This document shows positions 1-7,517 of a stretch of DNA of 28,376 nt, in pieces. Position numbers and translations under genes: made by a program. Every line of letters starts with the position of its first letter. The stretch's first letter is position 1. This DNA is from RGIG3528 sp964653855 (GTDB lineage Bacteria > Bacillota > Clostridia > Lachnospirales > Lachnospiraceae), in assembly GCA_964653855.1 (NCBI GenBank), contig CAZZFV010000028.1, forward strand, positions 1 through 28,376. Reading direction: 5' to 3'. Under the pieces are notes generated by a model, which searched no databases, had not been told where the DNA came from, and worked only from the letters and a program-made list of their open reading frames with translations.

Positions 1-72
1 GCCGATGTGGCTCAACGGCAGAGCAGCTGATTTGTAATCAGCAGGTTAACGGTTCGAATCCGCTCATCGGCT
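1..72 (+). tRNA. tRNA-Thr (anticodon TGT)
   Basis: A full cloverleaf can be folded. The acceptor arms GCCGATG (1-7) and CATCGGC (65-71) pair perfectly, the T arm carries GGTTCGAATC, and the anticodon loop TTTGTAA puts TGT at 33-35, which reads ACA threonine codons. The 3' CCA is not encoded. It is the first gene of a tightly spaced cluster of four tRNAs; the promoter lies outside the window. Confidence 0.97.
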
Positions 73-76
73 TTAT

Positions 77-158
77 GGATGGGTTCCCGAGTGGCCAAAG
101 GGGGCAGACTGTAAATCTGTTAGCAACGCTTTCGAAGGTCCGAATCCTTCCCCATCCA
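77..158 (+). tRNA. tRNA-Tyr (anticodon GTA)
   Basis: Acceptor arms GGATGGG (77-83) and CCCATCC (151-157) pair, and the anticodon GTA lies at 111-113 in loop CTGTAAA. The extra-long variable arm makes this a class II tRNA, as expected for bacterial tRNA-Tyr. CCA is not encoded. It starts 4 nt after tRNA-Thr, so the two are surely co-transcribed. Confidence 0.97.
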
Positions 159-181
159 TTATTTTTTTAATTTAATTCCAT

Positions 182-255
<74 letters not shown>

Positions 256-261
256 CTTAAT

Positions 262-334
<73 letters not shown>

Positions 335-397
335 TTTTTTTATGCTGTAGTGAATGTTGTGAATGAACTTTTTTTCATGCGGTGTTCTTAAATTATC

Positions 398-1242
398 ATG
401 AATGAACTATTGATTCGGCCAATAGCATATATCAGAACCGACTTCCCAGACAAATTCGGTATTCCCCGTCAGGGTGGTGTGGTTGATGTGCTTAAAGGCC
501 GTATTTTTTTTGAAAAGGAATTTAATGACATAAACGCGGTGCGTGAAATAGAACAGTATTCGCATCTTTGGCTTATTTGGGGATTTTCAAAGAATTTTGA
601 CCGAGAAGAATCTTGGCACAGTACCGTTCGTCCGCCCGTGCTCGGCGGTAACAGGCGTGTGGGCGTTTTTGCGAGCCGTTCGCCTTTTCGTCCGAATCCT
701 TTGGGCTTAAGCGTCGTAAAGCTTGAAAATGTGGAATACACGGAAAACGGCCCCGAACTTATCGTGTCCGGTATCGATATGGCGGATATGACGCCGATTT
801 ACGACATAAAACCTTATTTAAAGTATACGGATGCGGTAACGGACGCAAATGACGGGTTTTCGTATGCCACAAAGGAAGCCCTTTTAAAAGTTGATTTTTG
901 CGGAAACGATTTGGGCATGGATCCGGAAATTATTCGTGCGGTTTCTTTAATTCTTTCAAACGATCCGAGACCGCATTACCAGGCGGATCCCGCAAGAATT
1001 TACAATATGACTTATGCGGGGCTTAATATAAGTTTCCGCGTGGAAAACGATACGGCATATGTTATTGAAATNNNNNNNNNNNNNNNNNNNNNNNNNNNNN
1101 NNNNNNNNNNNNNNNNNNNNNNNNNNNNNNNNNNNNNNNNNNNNNNNNNNNNNNNNNNNNNNNNNNNNNNNCGGGGCTTAATATAAGTTTCCGCGTGGAA
1201 AACGATACGGCATATGTTATTGAAATTAAAAAGACGGATTGA
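398..1242 (+). CDS. trmO: TrmO: tRNA (N6-threonylcarbamoyladenosine37-N6)-methyltransferase, interrupted by an assembly gap
   Basis: TrmO (TsaA/YaeB family) uses S-adenosylmethionine to methylate t6A37, making m6t6A next to the anticodon of some ANN-decoding tRNAs such as tRNA-Thr. Family signatures are visible: the N-terminal RPIAYIRTDFPDKFGIPRQG, then HLWLIWGF, RPPVLGGNRRVGVFASRSPFRPNPLGLS (only parts quoted here as markers) and DIKPYLKYTDA. The reading frame runs into 100 N at 1072. The sequence after the gap repeats the last 55 bases before it and then continues to a stop at 1240-1242. Joining across the duplicate gives an uninterrupted 229-residue protein ending IEIKKTD, the normal family length. 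The frame read directly through the N run, stopping at 1186, is therefore wrong. No clear ribosome site precedes ATG 398, so the start is the least certain part. Confidence 0.93.
1017..1226 (+). repeat. 55-bp direct repeat flanking the N gap (assembly artefact)
   Basis: Bases 1017-1071 are identical to 1172-1226, and nothing but the N run lies between them. An exact 55-bp overlap equals the largest default k-mer of a widely used metagenomic assembler (this is inference), so it is best read as two contig ends sharing one k-mer. It should not be annotated as a biological duplication. Confidence 0.9.
1072..1171. other. Assembly gap of exactly 100 N
   Basis: Exactly 100 undetermined bases, the conventional placeholder for a gap of unknown size. 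Because identical sequence stands on both sides, the true gap is probably negative, an unmerged contig overlap with no missing bases. Confidence 0.98.
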
Positions 1243-1258
1243 ATAAGTCCGTTTTTTT
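1234..1258 (+). terminator. Rho-independent terminator after trmO
   Basis: The stem ACGGATT (1234-1240) pairs with AGTCCGT (1246-1252) through one G.U pair, with a five-base loop, and runs into seven T. The left arm overlaps the trmO stop codon. Confidence 0.8.
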
Positions 1259-1322
1259 GTTATGTGGGAACTGTTCTCATGTTCATTGACAAAAAACATG
1301 AATCTCTGTAAAATTTGTGACG

Positions 1323-1462
1323 GATATCGAATAAAAACGAGTTATAAAGTAGATGCCGATACCGAATAAAAACGAGTTATAAAGTGGGCAATGATACCGA
1401 ATAAAATTGAATTATAAAATAGGTATGGATACCGAATAAAAATGAATTAAAAAGCGGGTGAA
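1323..1462 (+). repeat. Four tandem copies of a 35-bp AT-rich repeat upstream of trmB
   Basis: Copies start at 1323, 1358, 1393 and 1428, exactly 35 bp apart. The core is GATACCGAATAAAAACGAGT followed by TATAAAGT and a G-rich spacer. The last copy ends three bases before the trmB start and supplies its weak ribosome site (GCGGGTGAAGAC). Copies 3 and 4 have drifted in the CGAGT part. The TATAAAGT segment resembles a -10 box in each copy, but no good -35 partner is repeated with it. Confidence 0.9.
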
Positions 1463-1465
1463 GAC

Positions 1466-2191
1466 ATGAGACTTAAAAAAGTAAAGGGTGCGGAAGAAAA
1501 AGTTGAGGCAAGCACCTTTGTGGTACATAATTCAAAGGAATATAAGGGTAAATGGCATGAATTTTTCGGAAACAGCGCACCTCTTTTTCTTGAAATCGGA
1601 ATGGGAAAAGGGACGTTTATAAGCACGCTTTCAAAATTAAATCCCGAAAACAATTACCTCGGTATGGAGAAGTTTTCGAGCGTTATTGTGAGAGCAATCG
1701 AAAAGCAGGAAAGTGACCCCGAAGCACCAAAAAATTTGTTTTTCCTTTTTGATGATGCGGAAACACTTACCGATATTTTCGGTAAAAACGAAATAAACAC
1801 GATTTATTTAAATTTTTCCGATCCCTGGCCAAAGGCAAGACATGAAAAAAGAAGACTTACGTCGCCCAATTATCTTGCAAGATATAAGGAAGTTTTGGCG
1901 CCCGACGGCAAAATAATTTTTAAGACCGACAATGTCGAATTATTTGATTATTCGCTTGAGTCATTTAAAAATGCGGGCTGGGAAATCGAAAACGTGACAT
2001 ACGATCTTCATCATTCGGAATATGCAAAAGGTAATGTCATGACGGAATATGAGGAAAAATTCAGCCGCCTCGGGAAAAAGATTTGCAGGCTTGCAGCGAG
2101 CAAGGGAGCGGATAACATGGTAAGTATTGGAAATGAAACGTCAGAGAAAGAAGAAGTAAATTCCGGAAAGCTTGACGTAGATTTAACGTAA
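1466..2191 (+). CDS. trmB: TrmB: tRNA (guanine-N7-)-methyltransferase
   Basis: TrmB makes m7G at position 46 in the variable loop of many tRNAs, using S-adenosylmethionine in the cytoplasm. The 241-residue protein has the Rossmann methyltransferase motif EIGMGKGTF around residues 43-51. It also has the diagnostic NFSDPWPKARHEKRR at 116-130, which lines the tRNA and cofactor site, and a typical C-terminal TEYEEKFSRLGKKI. A non-conserved acidic tail of about 25 residues follows. ATG 1466 abuts the fourth copy of the 35-bp tandem repeat. The next gene begins 22 bp after the stop with no terminator between, so read-through is likely. With trmO upstream and four tRNA genes before that, this end of the window is devoted to tRNA supply. 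Confidence 0.95.
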   Translation: MRLKKVKGAEEKVEASTFVVHNSKEYKGKWHEFFGNSAPLFLEIGMGKGTFISTLSKLNPENNYLGMEKFSSVIVRAIEKQESDPEAPKNLFFLFDDAETLTDIFGKNEINTIYLNFSDPWPKARHEKRRLTSPNYLARYKEVLAPDGKIIFKTDNVELFDYSLESFKNAGWEIENVTYDLHHSEYAKGNVMTEYEEKFSRLGKKICRLAASKGADNMVSIGNETSEKEEVNSGKLDVDLT

Positions 2192-2213
2192 CCAAAGGAA
2201 ACAAAGGTTCTGT

Positions 2214-3905
2214 ATGAAGAAAATTTTTACAAAATGTGCGTTTATTTACCTATTTATAATGATATTTGCTTTAAGCGGATGTATGGGCGCGGGGACGTGG
2301 GAAAATGAGCCCGGGAATACGGGCGATACGGTAACACTTATCCCTACCGAGAAGGCGGAAGTGACGATCACGCCGACAAGTGTTTCGCGGGAGCAGACTC
2401 AGGAAGCCAAGATGACTTCGGTTCCGACGTTATCTCCGACAGGGGGTGAGCTTCCCATAGCATCCGTAACTCCCGACGTACAGGTAACGCCGACCGGAAA
2501 TATAAGTCCTGCCGCTTCAGTTACACCGATTGTGTCAACTGCTCCCAACATAACCACCATTCCTGTTGCAAGCAATACACCTATTATAACCACTTCCCCT
2601 ACTATAATTATCACTCCTGCTATATCCGATACCCCTGCCATAACCGCCATTCCGACCGAATCCGCCGCCGTTATCCCCACATTTCCGTGTGACGCCTGGA
2701 TAAATTGTTATTATGTGTCACTTCGTGACGTAAACAATGTGGATAACAAGGTAATGCGCGTGTATAACGGCACAAAGTTAAGGCTTACGGGCGACTCGGA
2801 GAACGAATTTTATTATAAATGCGAATATGCGGGAAACGAGTACCTTGTATGCAATAAATACATTACGTATACGGAAATGTATGAGTATGATTTGGGCGCA
2901 CTCACGATTGCGGATAAAAGTGCGCATAAGTACTCTTATTCGGAGCTTACGAGAGATTTAAAGGAGCTTTCGGAAACTTATCCCGATATTTTTTCATATT
3001 ATGTTGCGGGAAAATCGTCCGACAACAGGAATATTTACGTTTGCACTATTGGAAATCCGAATGCCGAAAAGGTGATTTTTTATACCGGAACGACGCATGC
3101 GAGAGAATATTGCACGACGGAACTTCTTATGATGATGGCGGAATATTATCTGTATAATTATGATACGGGTTGGTATGAAGATTATACATATAAGGAACTG
3201 TTTGATGAAATCGCGGTTGTGATGATTCCGATGCTTAATCCCGACGGGGCGGAAATTTGCATAAACGGGCCCGATGCGATTGTGGACCCCGAAATCCGCA
3301 AAAACGTCAAGGAAATGTACAAAAAGGAAGATGCCATATTTTACGAAAAATACGGTTATCACTACACAACGCTTTATGAGCGTTGGAAGGCAAATGCGGT
3401 TGGGATCGATTTAAACAGAAATTATGACTACGGCTGGGAAGAAACGGATGACTGGTATGAGCCCGCAAGCAGCGGATATAAGGGCACGGAGCCTTTTTCG
3501 GCGGCGGAAGTAAAGGTGCAGGTTGAAGTTTTAAACGAGCTTTTGAGTACGAAAAACGTGTGTTTCTCGGTGTCTTATCACGCAACGGGAGAAACGCTCT
3601 CCTGGGATGTGGGGCAGACGGGTGAATTCAGGACAGAGTGCGAGACGGCTGTAAAAAAGCTTTCTTATTATACCGATTATATCGAAAATATGAACGATAT
3701 GACGTATTATGCCGGAAAAATCAGTCTTGCGGGATATACGGACTGGTTAAACGGGCGTGAGATTGTGCCTTCCGTGACAATAGAAATTCTTGGGAGCAGT
3801 GTGTTTTTGTCGTGTGAGGTGCCTGATTTAAGTGAAGCGTTCATTCAAAACAGAGAAGTTTGGGCGGTGCTCGGGAGTCTTTATTATGAAAAGGAAGAAA
3901 ATTAA
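2214..3905 (+). CDS. M14-family zinc carboxypeptidase, surface lipoprotein with Thr/Pro stalk
   Basis: A 563-residue lipoprotein. The signal peptide ends in lipobox ALSGC (Cys23). A Thr/Pro/Ile-rich low-complexity stalk spans about residues 40-157, and a small SH3-like segment about 160-222. A peptidase M14 domain follows, from about 237 to 555. Zinc ligands are visible as HARE (His295, Glu298) and His456 in SYHATGE. NRN at 401-403 provides the substrate-binding Arg, and Glu524 in TIEILG is the expected catalytic base. M14 enzymes remove C-terminal residues from peptides, and some act on peptidoglycan stem peptides. The substrate is not set by the sequence, but the overlapping D,D-carboxypeptidase gene favours a cell-wall role. 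It lies 22 bp after trmB and overlaps the next gene by 20 bp. Confidence 0.88.
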   Translation: MKKIFTKCAFIYLFIMIFALSGCMGAGTWENEPGNTGDTVTLIPTEKAEVTITPTSVSREQTQEAKMTSVPTLSPTGGELPIASVTPDVQVTPTGNISPAASVTPIVSTAPNITTIPVASNTPIITTSPTIIITPAISDTPAITAIPTESAAVIPTFPCDAWINCYYVSLRDVNNVDNKVMRVYNGTKLRLTGDSENEFYYKCEYAGNEYLVCNKYITYTEMYEYDLGALTIADKSAHKYSYSELTRDLKELSETYPDIFSYYVAGKSSDNRNIYVCTIGNPNAEKVIFYTGTTHAREYCTTELLMMMAEYYLYNYDTGWYEDYTYKELFDEIAVVMIPMLNPDGAEICINGPDAIVDPEIRKNVKEMYKKEDAIFYEKYGYHYTTLYERWKANAVGIDLNRNYDYGWEETDDWYEPASSGYKGTEPFSAAEVKVQVEVLNELLSTKNVCFSVSYHATGETLSWDVGQTGEFRTECETAVKKLSYYTDYIENMNDMTYYAGKISLAGYTDWLNGREIVPSVTIEILGSSVFLSCEVPDLSEAFIQNREVWAVLGSLYYEKEEN

Positions 3906-5253
3906 AAAGCTTTTTGGTATATGGATGCTTGCGTTTACGGTGCTGATTTCTTTGATTCCCGTAAGGCAAGTAAACGCGGAAATTGTTGAGTGGCCTGCGG
4001 GCCCATACACAAACGCAAAAACCGCCGTGCTTATCGAGGCAGAGTCGGGGACGGTGCTTTATGATAAAGATATGAAGGAAAAAATGTTTCCGGCAAGCAC
4101 CACAAAGATAATTACGGCGCTACTTGCGATCGAAAATCTTGATCTTGACACGGAAATCACGATGACTCACGATGCCGTTTATTCGATGGGCTGGGATGCA
4201 AGCCGAGTGGGGATGGAAGAAGGAGAAGTGCTTACTCTCACGCAGTCGCTTTATGCGATTTTGCTTGCGTCCGCAAACGAGGTGAGTTATGCGGTTGCGG
4301 AAAGAGTGGGAAACGGCGACATTGACGTGTTTCTTGAGATGGCAAATGAGCGAGCGGATGAACTCGGATGTGTAAACACGAATATAACGAATCCGCACGG
4401 ACTTCATGACGAAAATCATTATACGTGTGCGTATGACCTTGCTTTAATCATGAAAAAGTGTATCGAATATGACACTTTTTGCGATATTTCAAACAATTAT
4501 TATTATAAGCTGCCCAATAATCCCGCGGGTGAAGAGCGTGTTATTGCGCAAACACACAAAATCCTCAGGCATACGCTTACCTATGACGGTGTTTTTGCGG
4601 GGAAGACGGGAAGTACGAATGAGGCGGGATATTGCCTTGTGACGGCGGCAAAGCGTGACGGAATGACGCTCATTGCGGTTGTTATGGGTGAAGGCACAAA
4701 CAGTGACTCTTATACCGACACAATGGCGCTTTTTGATTATGGGTTTGATAATTTCAAAACAATTACCATGGAAAAGGCGGAAAAAAGCGCAAATGATTTT
4801 CCGGAGCTTTTTGATACCGGAGAGAGCGTGTCGCTGGAATTAGAAATGCCTGTTTCCGTCGAAAAAACGGTGCTTGTTGTGCCGCAGGACGCAACAGAAT
4901 CCGATATAACGGTGCAAAGCAGTGTAACAAAGCTTCTTGTGCTTGAACAGGGTGAAAATAAAATCGGTGAAATCACGTATCTGTACGGTGACAGAGTGCT
5001 TGGAAATGCGGAAATCAATCTTTATTCCGCGGAATATACGATTGTTGATCCGGCAGAGCTTTATTTGCAGGAAGTGGGCGGAACTGCAGAGTTTGACGAA
5101 GTGCAATACGAAAGGCTTAAAGGCACATATGAGTGGCCCGTCGAAGAAAAAAAGGATTATACAAAGCCGATTGTGCTTTACTCCGTCGGAATTTGTGTGA
5201 CGCTTGTGAGTTTTTTGTTCCTTTTGTGGATTTTTGTGAAGAGCAGAAAATAG
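3886..5253 (+). CDS. D-alanyl-D-alanine carboxypeptidase (peptidase S11, PBP5-like)
   Basis: A penicillin-binding protein that trims the terminal D-Ala from peptidoglycan pentapeptides outside the membrane. All three active-site motifs are present in the 455-residue protein: STTK (Ser71 nucleophile, Lys74), SAN at 129-131 and KTG at 240-242. It has an N-terminal signal segment ending near NAEIVEW, a beta-rich C-terminal domain (about 320-410), and a C-terminal membrane helix (about 429-450) followed by KSRK, which replaces the amphipathic anchor of classical PBP5. An upstream in-frame ATG at 3832 would add 18 residues before the signal peptide. ATG 3886 is preferred because GGGAG stands 8 bases before it. 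It overlaps the M14 gene by 20 bp, suggesting translational coupling. Confidence 0.93.
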   Translation: MKRKKIKKLFGIWMLAFTVLISLIPVRQVNAEIVEWPAGPYTNAKTAVLIEAESGTVLYDKDMKEKMFPASTTKIITALLAIENLDLDTEITMTHDAVYSMGWDASRVGMEEGEVLTLTQSLYAILLASANEVSYAVAERVGNGDIDVFLEMANERADELGCVNTNITNPHGLHDENHYTCAYDLALIMKKCIEYDTFCDISNNYYYKLPNNPAGEERVIAQTHKILRHTLTYDGVFAGKTGSTNEAGYCLVTAAKRDGMTLIAVVMGEGTNSDSYTDTMALFDYGFDNFKTITMEKAEKSANDFPELFDTGESVSLELEMPVSVEKTVLVVPQDATESDITVQSSVTKLLVLEQGENKIGEITYLYGDRVLGNAEINLYSAEYTIVDPAELYLQEVGGTAEFDEVQYERLKGTYEWPVEEKKDYTKPIVLYSVGICVTLVSFLFLLWIFVKSRK

Positions 5254-5341
5254 AAATCTTTAAATGTCGAATCGGAAACAAGAATCTTGAAATGCCAAAC
5301 AGAAAATTCGATTTTATAAGTCAGGGAAATATGCATTAATT

Positions 5342-5383
5342 TGGTTGCATGGTACTAAGGTGCTTGTGCAACCGATTTTTTTT
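5342..5383 (+). terminator. Rho-independent terminator after the D,D-carboxypeptidase gene
   Basis: GGTTGCA (5343-5349) pairs with TGCAACC (5367-5373), and a run of eight T follows at 5376-5383. It closes the transcript that carries trmB, the M14 peptidase and the D,D-carboxypeptidase. Confidence 0.85.
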
Positions 5384-5391
5384 ACGCAAAC

Positions 5392-5434
5392 TTGACAGGT
5401 ATTCTTCCAAAAAGTTACATAAATATGATATAAT
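5392..5434 (+). promoter_or_regulatory. Promoter of the MFS gene (extended -10)
   Basis: A perfect extended -10, TG-A-TATAAT, lies at 5426-5434. A consensus TTGACA occurs at 5392-5397, but 31 bases separate it from TATAAT, so it is not the matching -35. No good -35 lies at 17 bp, and the extended -10 probably compensates. A small GTGC/GCAC hairpin (5440-5451) sits where the transcript should begin. Confidence 0.65.
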
Positions 5435-5521
5435 TTTCAAAGTGCTTTTGCACGGAAATATGGGAAAAAGATCCAAAATTTCTTTTGACCTTAAAACTAT
5501 TTCATAAAACGAGGAGGGCTT

Positions 5522-6943
5522 ATGGAGTTAAAGCTTAATTACAAGAGAACGTTTTTGATCGGGTTTGCGTTCTTCGGGATTTGTTTGTTGTGGCAGGTTT
5601 ACGATTCGTGGTGTCCGACGTTTTTGACGGATATTCTTGCCAGAAATATGTATGGGGTGACGTCGGCGGAATTAAAAAGCGGTGCCGCAGACAAGATCTT
5701 AAATGTGCAATGGCTTGTGGGTATTGTCATGGCTTGCGACAACCTGGCCGCACTTATTCTTCTTCCGATATTCGGAAATTTGTCCGATAAGACAAAAACG
5801 CCGATCGGAAAAAGAATGCCTTATATTCTTACGGGAACATTTGTTGCCGCATTCGCGTTTCCTTTTATTCCGTTGTTTTTCCACTACAACAACATCGGCG
5901 GAATGATTGCGATGATGGTGGTTGTTCTTATATTCATGATGATGTACAGAAATCCCGCGGTGTCCCTTATGCCGGATATCACGCCGAAGCCTCTTCGCGC
6001 AAAGGCAAACGGTATCATAAATATCACGGGATATTTCGGAGGTGCGTTTGCGACCGTGCTCGGAATATTTCTTGTGCTCAGCAAATACATAAATGCGGAG
6101 GATTCGGCAAGAAAGCTTTATATAATAGAAATTCCTTTTGTTGTGGCTTCCGTTTTGATGGTGATTTCGGCGCTTGTGCTTTTCTTTACGATTAAGGAAA
6201 ACAAATTGCTTGAGGAAATGCATGACGAGCTTGAGTACGGCGAAAAAATGGCGGCGGTTGCAACACCCGTTGACGATGATAAGCCTATGTCCAAGGAAAA
6301 CAAGACAATGTTGTTCGCGATACTTGCGGCAGAGTTTTTGTGGTTCCTTGCGGACAACGGAATCGGAACATATATCGGAAACTATGTTATTTATTATCTT
6401 AAATCGGCATCGAGCTCTACCATGTATCTCACGATAATCGGCGGTCTTTCGTCCGTAATCGGATTTGCGGTTGCCGGATTTATTGCCGACAAAATCGGTC
6501 GTAAATGGACCATAACGACGGGACTTACGATTACCGCCGTTGCGATTTTCGGAATGTGCTTTGTGCTTCCGACGGGAAAAATTGTGGGCGAAAACGGCGA
6601 ACATGTTTTCCCTGTCGTATTGTTTGCGATTTGGGCATTTAAGGGCTTCGGAATGGCTCTTGTCCACAATTGCTCTTTCCCTATGGTTGTGGAACTATGC
6701 TCTTCAAAGAAAATCGGAAAATTCACCGGATATTATTACACGGCAAGCATGGCATCTCAAACCGTTACGCCTGTTTTGCTCGGATTTATATTCAACAGAA
6801 CGCTCTTCTGGCGTGCGCTTCCGATTTATGCAACTTGCGCATATGTGACAAGCGCCGTTGTGTTTACGCTTTTTGTAAAAAACATAAAGGCAAAAAAAGT
6901 TGAGAACGTAAAGGGACTTGAGGCGCTCGGAGACAGTGATTGA
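5522..6943 (+). CDS. MFS transporter, SLC45/glycoside-cation symporter type
   Basis: A 473-residue integral membrane protein with about 12 hydrophobic segments. The loop after helix 2 reads GNLSDKTKTPIGKR (85-98), a form of the MFS signature typical of the sucrose/SLC45 and GPH-like sugar:proton symporters. NPAVSLMPDITPKPLR, near helix 4 and 5, is another family hallmark. A central cytoplasmic loop (about 230-265) separates the two six-helix halves. It probably imports a disaccharide or other glycoside, but the sequence does not decide which. GAGGAGGG lies just before ATG 5522. It is a single-gene unit between the terminator at 5342-5383 and the one at 6954-6988. Confidence 0.85.
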   Translation: MELKLNYKRTFLIGFAFFGICLLWQVYDSWCPTFLTDILARNMYGVTSAELKSGAADKILNVQWLVGIVMACDNLAALILLPIFGNLSDKTKTPIGKRMPYILTGTFVAAFAFPFIPLFFHYNNIGGMIAMMVVVLIFMMMYRNPAVSLMPDITPKPLRAKANGIINITGYFGGAFATVLGIFLVLSKYINAEDSARKLYIIEIPFVVASVLMVISALVLFFTIKENKLLEEMHDELEYGEKMAAVATPVDDDKPMSKENKTMLFAILAAEFLWFLADNGIGTYIGNYVIYYLKSASSSTMYLTIIGGLSSVIGFAVAGFIADKIGRKWTITTGLTITAVAIFGMCFVLPTGKIVGENGEHVFPVVLFAIWAFKGFGMALVHNCSFPMVVELCSSKKIGKFTGYYYTASMASQTVTPVLLGFIFNRTLFWRALPIYATCAYVTSAVVFTLFVKNIKAKKVENVKGLEALGDSD

Positions 6944-6953
6944 TGGGAAAAAT

Positions 6954-6988
6954 AAAAGGGGAGTGGATTTTCGTCCGCTCCCCTTTTT
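6954..6988. terminator. Strong bidirectional terminator between the MFS gene and tRNA-Lys
   Basis: GGGGAGTGGA (6958-6967) pairs with TCCGCTCCCC (6974-6983) through one G.U, around a six-base loop. It has AAAA before and TTTTT after. The A tract gives a T run on the minus strand, so it can also end the convergent tRNA-Lys transcript. Confidence 0.9.
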
Positions 6989-7077
6989 AATATTTGCATG
7001 TGATTTATTATGCTTTTTAGGCAACAAAAAAAGCCCTCCCCCAACTGACAAAGCAGTCAAAAAAGAACCTTTCAAAA

Positions 7078-7150
7078 TGCGTCTCCAGGGGCTCGAACCC
7101 TGGACACCCTGATTAAGAGTCAGGTGCTCTACCAGCTGAGCTAGAAACGC
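7078..7150 (-). tRNA. tRNA-Lys (anticodon CTT)
   Basis: On the minus strand the acceptor arm GCGTTTC pairs with GAGACGC (one G.U). The D arm TAGCTCAG and T arm GGTTCGAGCC are canonical, and the anticodon loop CTCTTAA places CTT at 7117-7115, reading AAG lysine codons. CCA is not encoded. It is a solitary tRNA, convergent with the MFS gene. Confidence 0.96.
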
Positions 7151-7179
7151 ATTCATTCGATTTCTCGAACGCAAGTGGT

Positions 7180-7208
7180 ATACTACCACCTGAAGAAGGG
7201 TTTGTCAA
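7180..7208 (-). promoter_or_regulatory. Promoter of tRNA-Lys
   Basis: Read on the minus strand: consensus TTGACA (7208-7203), a 17-bp spacer, then TAGTAT (7185-7180) as the -10, about 30 bp before the mature tRNA end. Confidence 0.75.
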
Positions 7209-7238
7209 CAACTTTTTAAAAAAAATTGAAAAAGGGTA

Positions 7239-7355
7239 TTATTTTTTTTGTTTTATATAATCCCAAACTGAAAAAAACACACATACAAGTCCCAAAACAA
7301 GAAAAATGACAGAGAGGGTGTAAATTGCTTTATCACCGAAATTGTAAAGTGTCAA
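7239..7355 (-). CDS. Possible 38-residue single-pass membrane protein (TTG start)
   Basis: An open frame on the minus strand from TTG (7355-7353) to TAA (7241-7239). The translation runs from a short polar head (TLYNFGDKAIYT) through a hydrophobic stretch of about 18 residues (LSVIFLVLGLVCVFFSVW) to a basic tail (DYIKQKK). This is the shape of a real inner-membrane microprotein, with positive residues on the cytoplasmic side. No ATG or GTG start exists before the upstream in-frame stop, and there is no ribosome site. A perfect extended -10 (TGATATAAT, 7378-7370) lies so close that the transcript would be nearly leaderless. I do not recognise the family, and chance in AT-rich DNA is possible. 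Confidence 0.35.
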   Translation of the reverse strand: MTLYNFGDKAIYTLSVIFLVLGLVCVFFSVWDYIKQKK

Positions 7356-7369
7356 TGTGTATTGTGAAA

Positions 7370-7378
7370 ATTATATCA
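7370..7378 (-). promoter_or_regulatory. Extended -10 element, minus strand
   Basis: TGATATAAT on the minus strand, identical to the extended -10 elements before the MFS gene and the nucleoside-binding protein gene. It faces the 38-codon frame. No convincing -35 was found. Confidence 0.45.
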
Positions 7379-7441
7379 GAGAAAACGTACCGGATTTTTT
7401 GCCCAAATAAAGATGAAACTTTGCGAAATTTTTGCTCTTTA

Positions 7442-7469
7442 TTGCCTTTTTTACGGCATATGATATAAT
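7442..7469 (+). promoter_or_regulatory. Promoter of the nucleoside-binding protein gene
   Basis: TTGCCT (7442-7447) stands 16 bp before TATAAT (7464-7469), which carries the extended TG (7461-7462). The ribosome site GGGAGGA begins at 7505. Confidence 0.7.
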
Positions 7470-7517
7470 GAGAAAAACGTGGGCGAAAACCACAAAAATA
7501 TTTTGGGAGGATACATT

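Larger units (their letters stand above)
7151..7517. other. Intergenic region between tRNA-Lys and the nucleoside-binding protein gene
   Basis: It holds the tRNA-Lys promoter (7180-7208), a possible 38-codon membrane-protein gene on the minus strand (7239-7355), and two divergent extended -10 elements (7370-7378 minus, 7461-7469 plus). It is AT-rich. Nothing else was recognised. Confidence 0.7.

Noticed and set aside
1017..1226. Direct duplication inside trmO as a biological repeat or insertion scar
   Set aside because: The copies are exact, lie directly on either side of exactly 100 N, and collapsing them restores a normal gene. An assembly overlap explains all of this.
2399..2680. Thr/Pro-rich stretch of the M14 lipoprotein as a DNA tandem repeat
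   Set aside because: The periodicity is at protein level (T-P and I-T-P motifs) with varied codons. It is a stalk-encoding region, not a nucleotide repeat.
5699..6667. Long minus-strand open frame (322 codons) opposite the MFS gene
   Set aside because: It is a codon-bias shadow: rich in His, Arg, Lys and Asn with no recognisable domain. The plus strand encodes a clear 12-helix transporter with a promoter and ribosome site.
7250..7275. TATATAATCCC resembling the start of a purine riboswitch, near a nucleoside importer
   Set aside because: None of the other conserved purine aptamer segments or loop-loop sequences follow, and the string lies about 250 bp from the gene within a minus-strand open frame.
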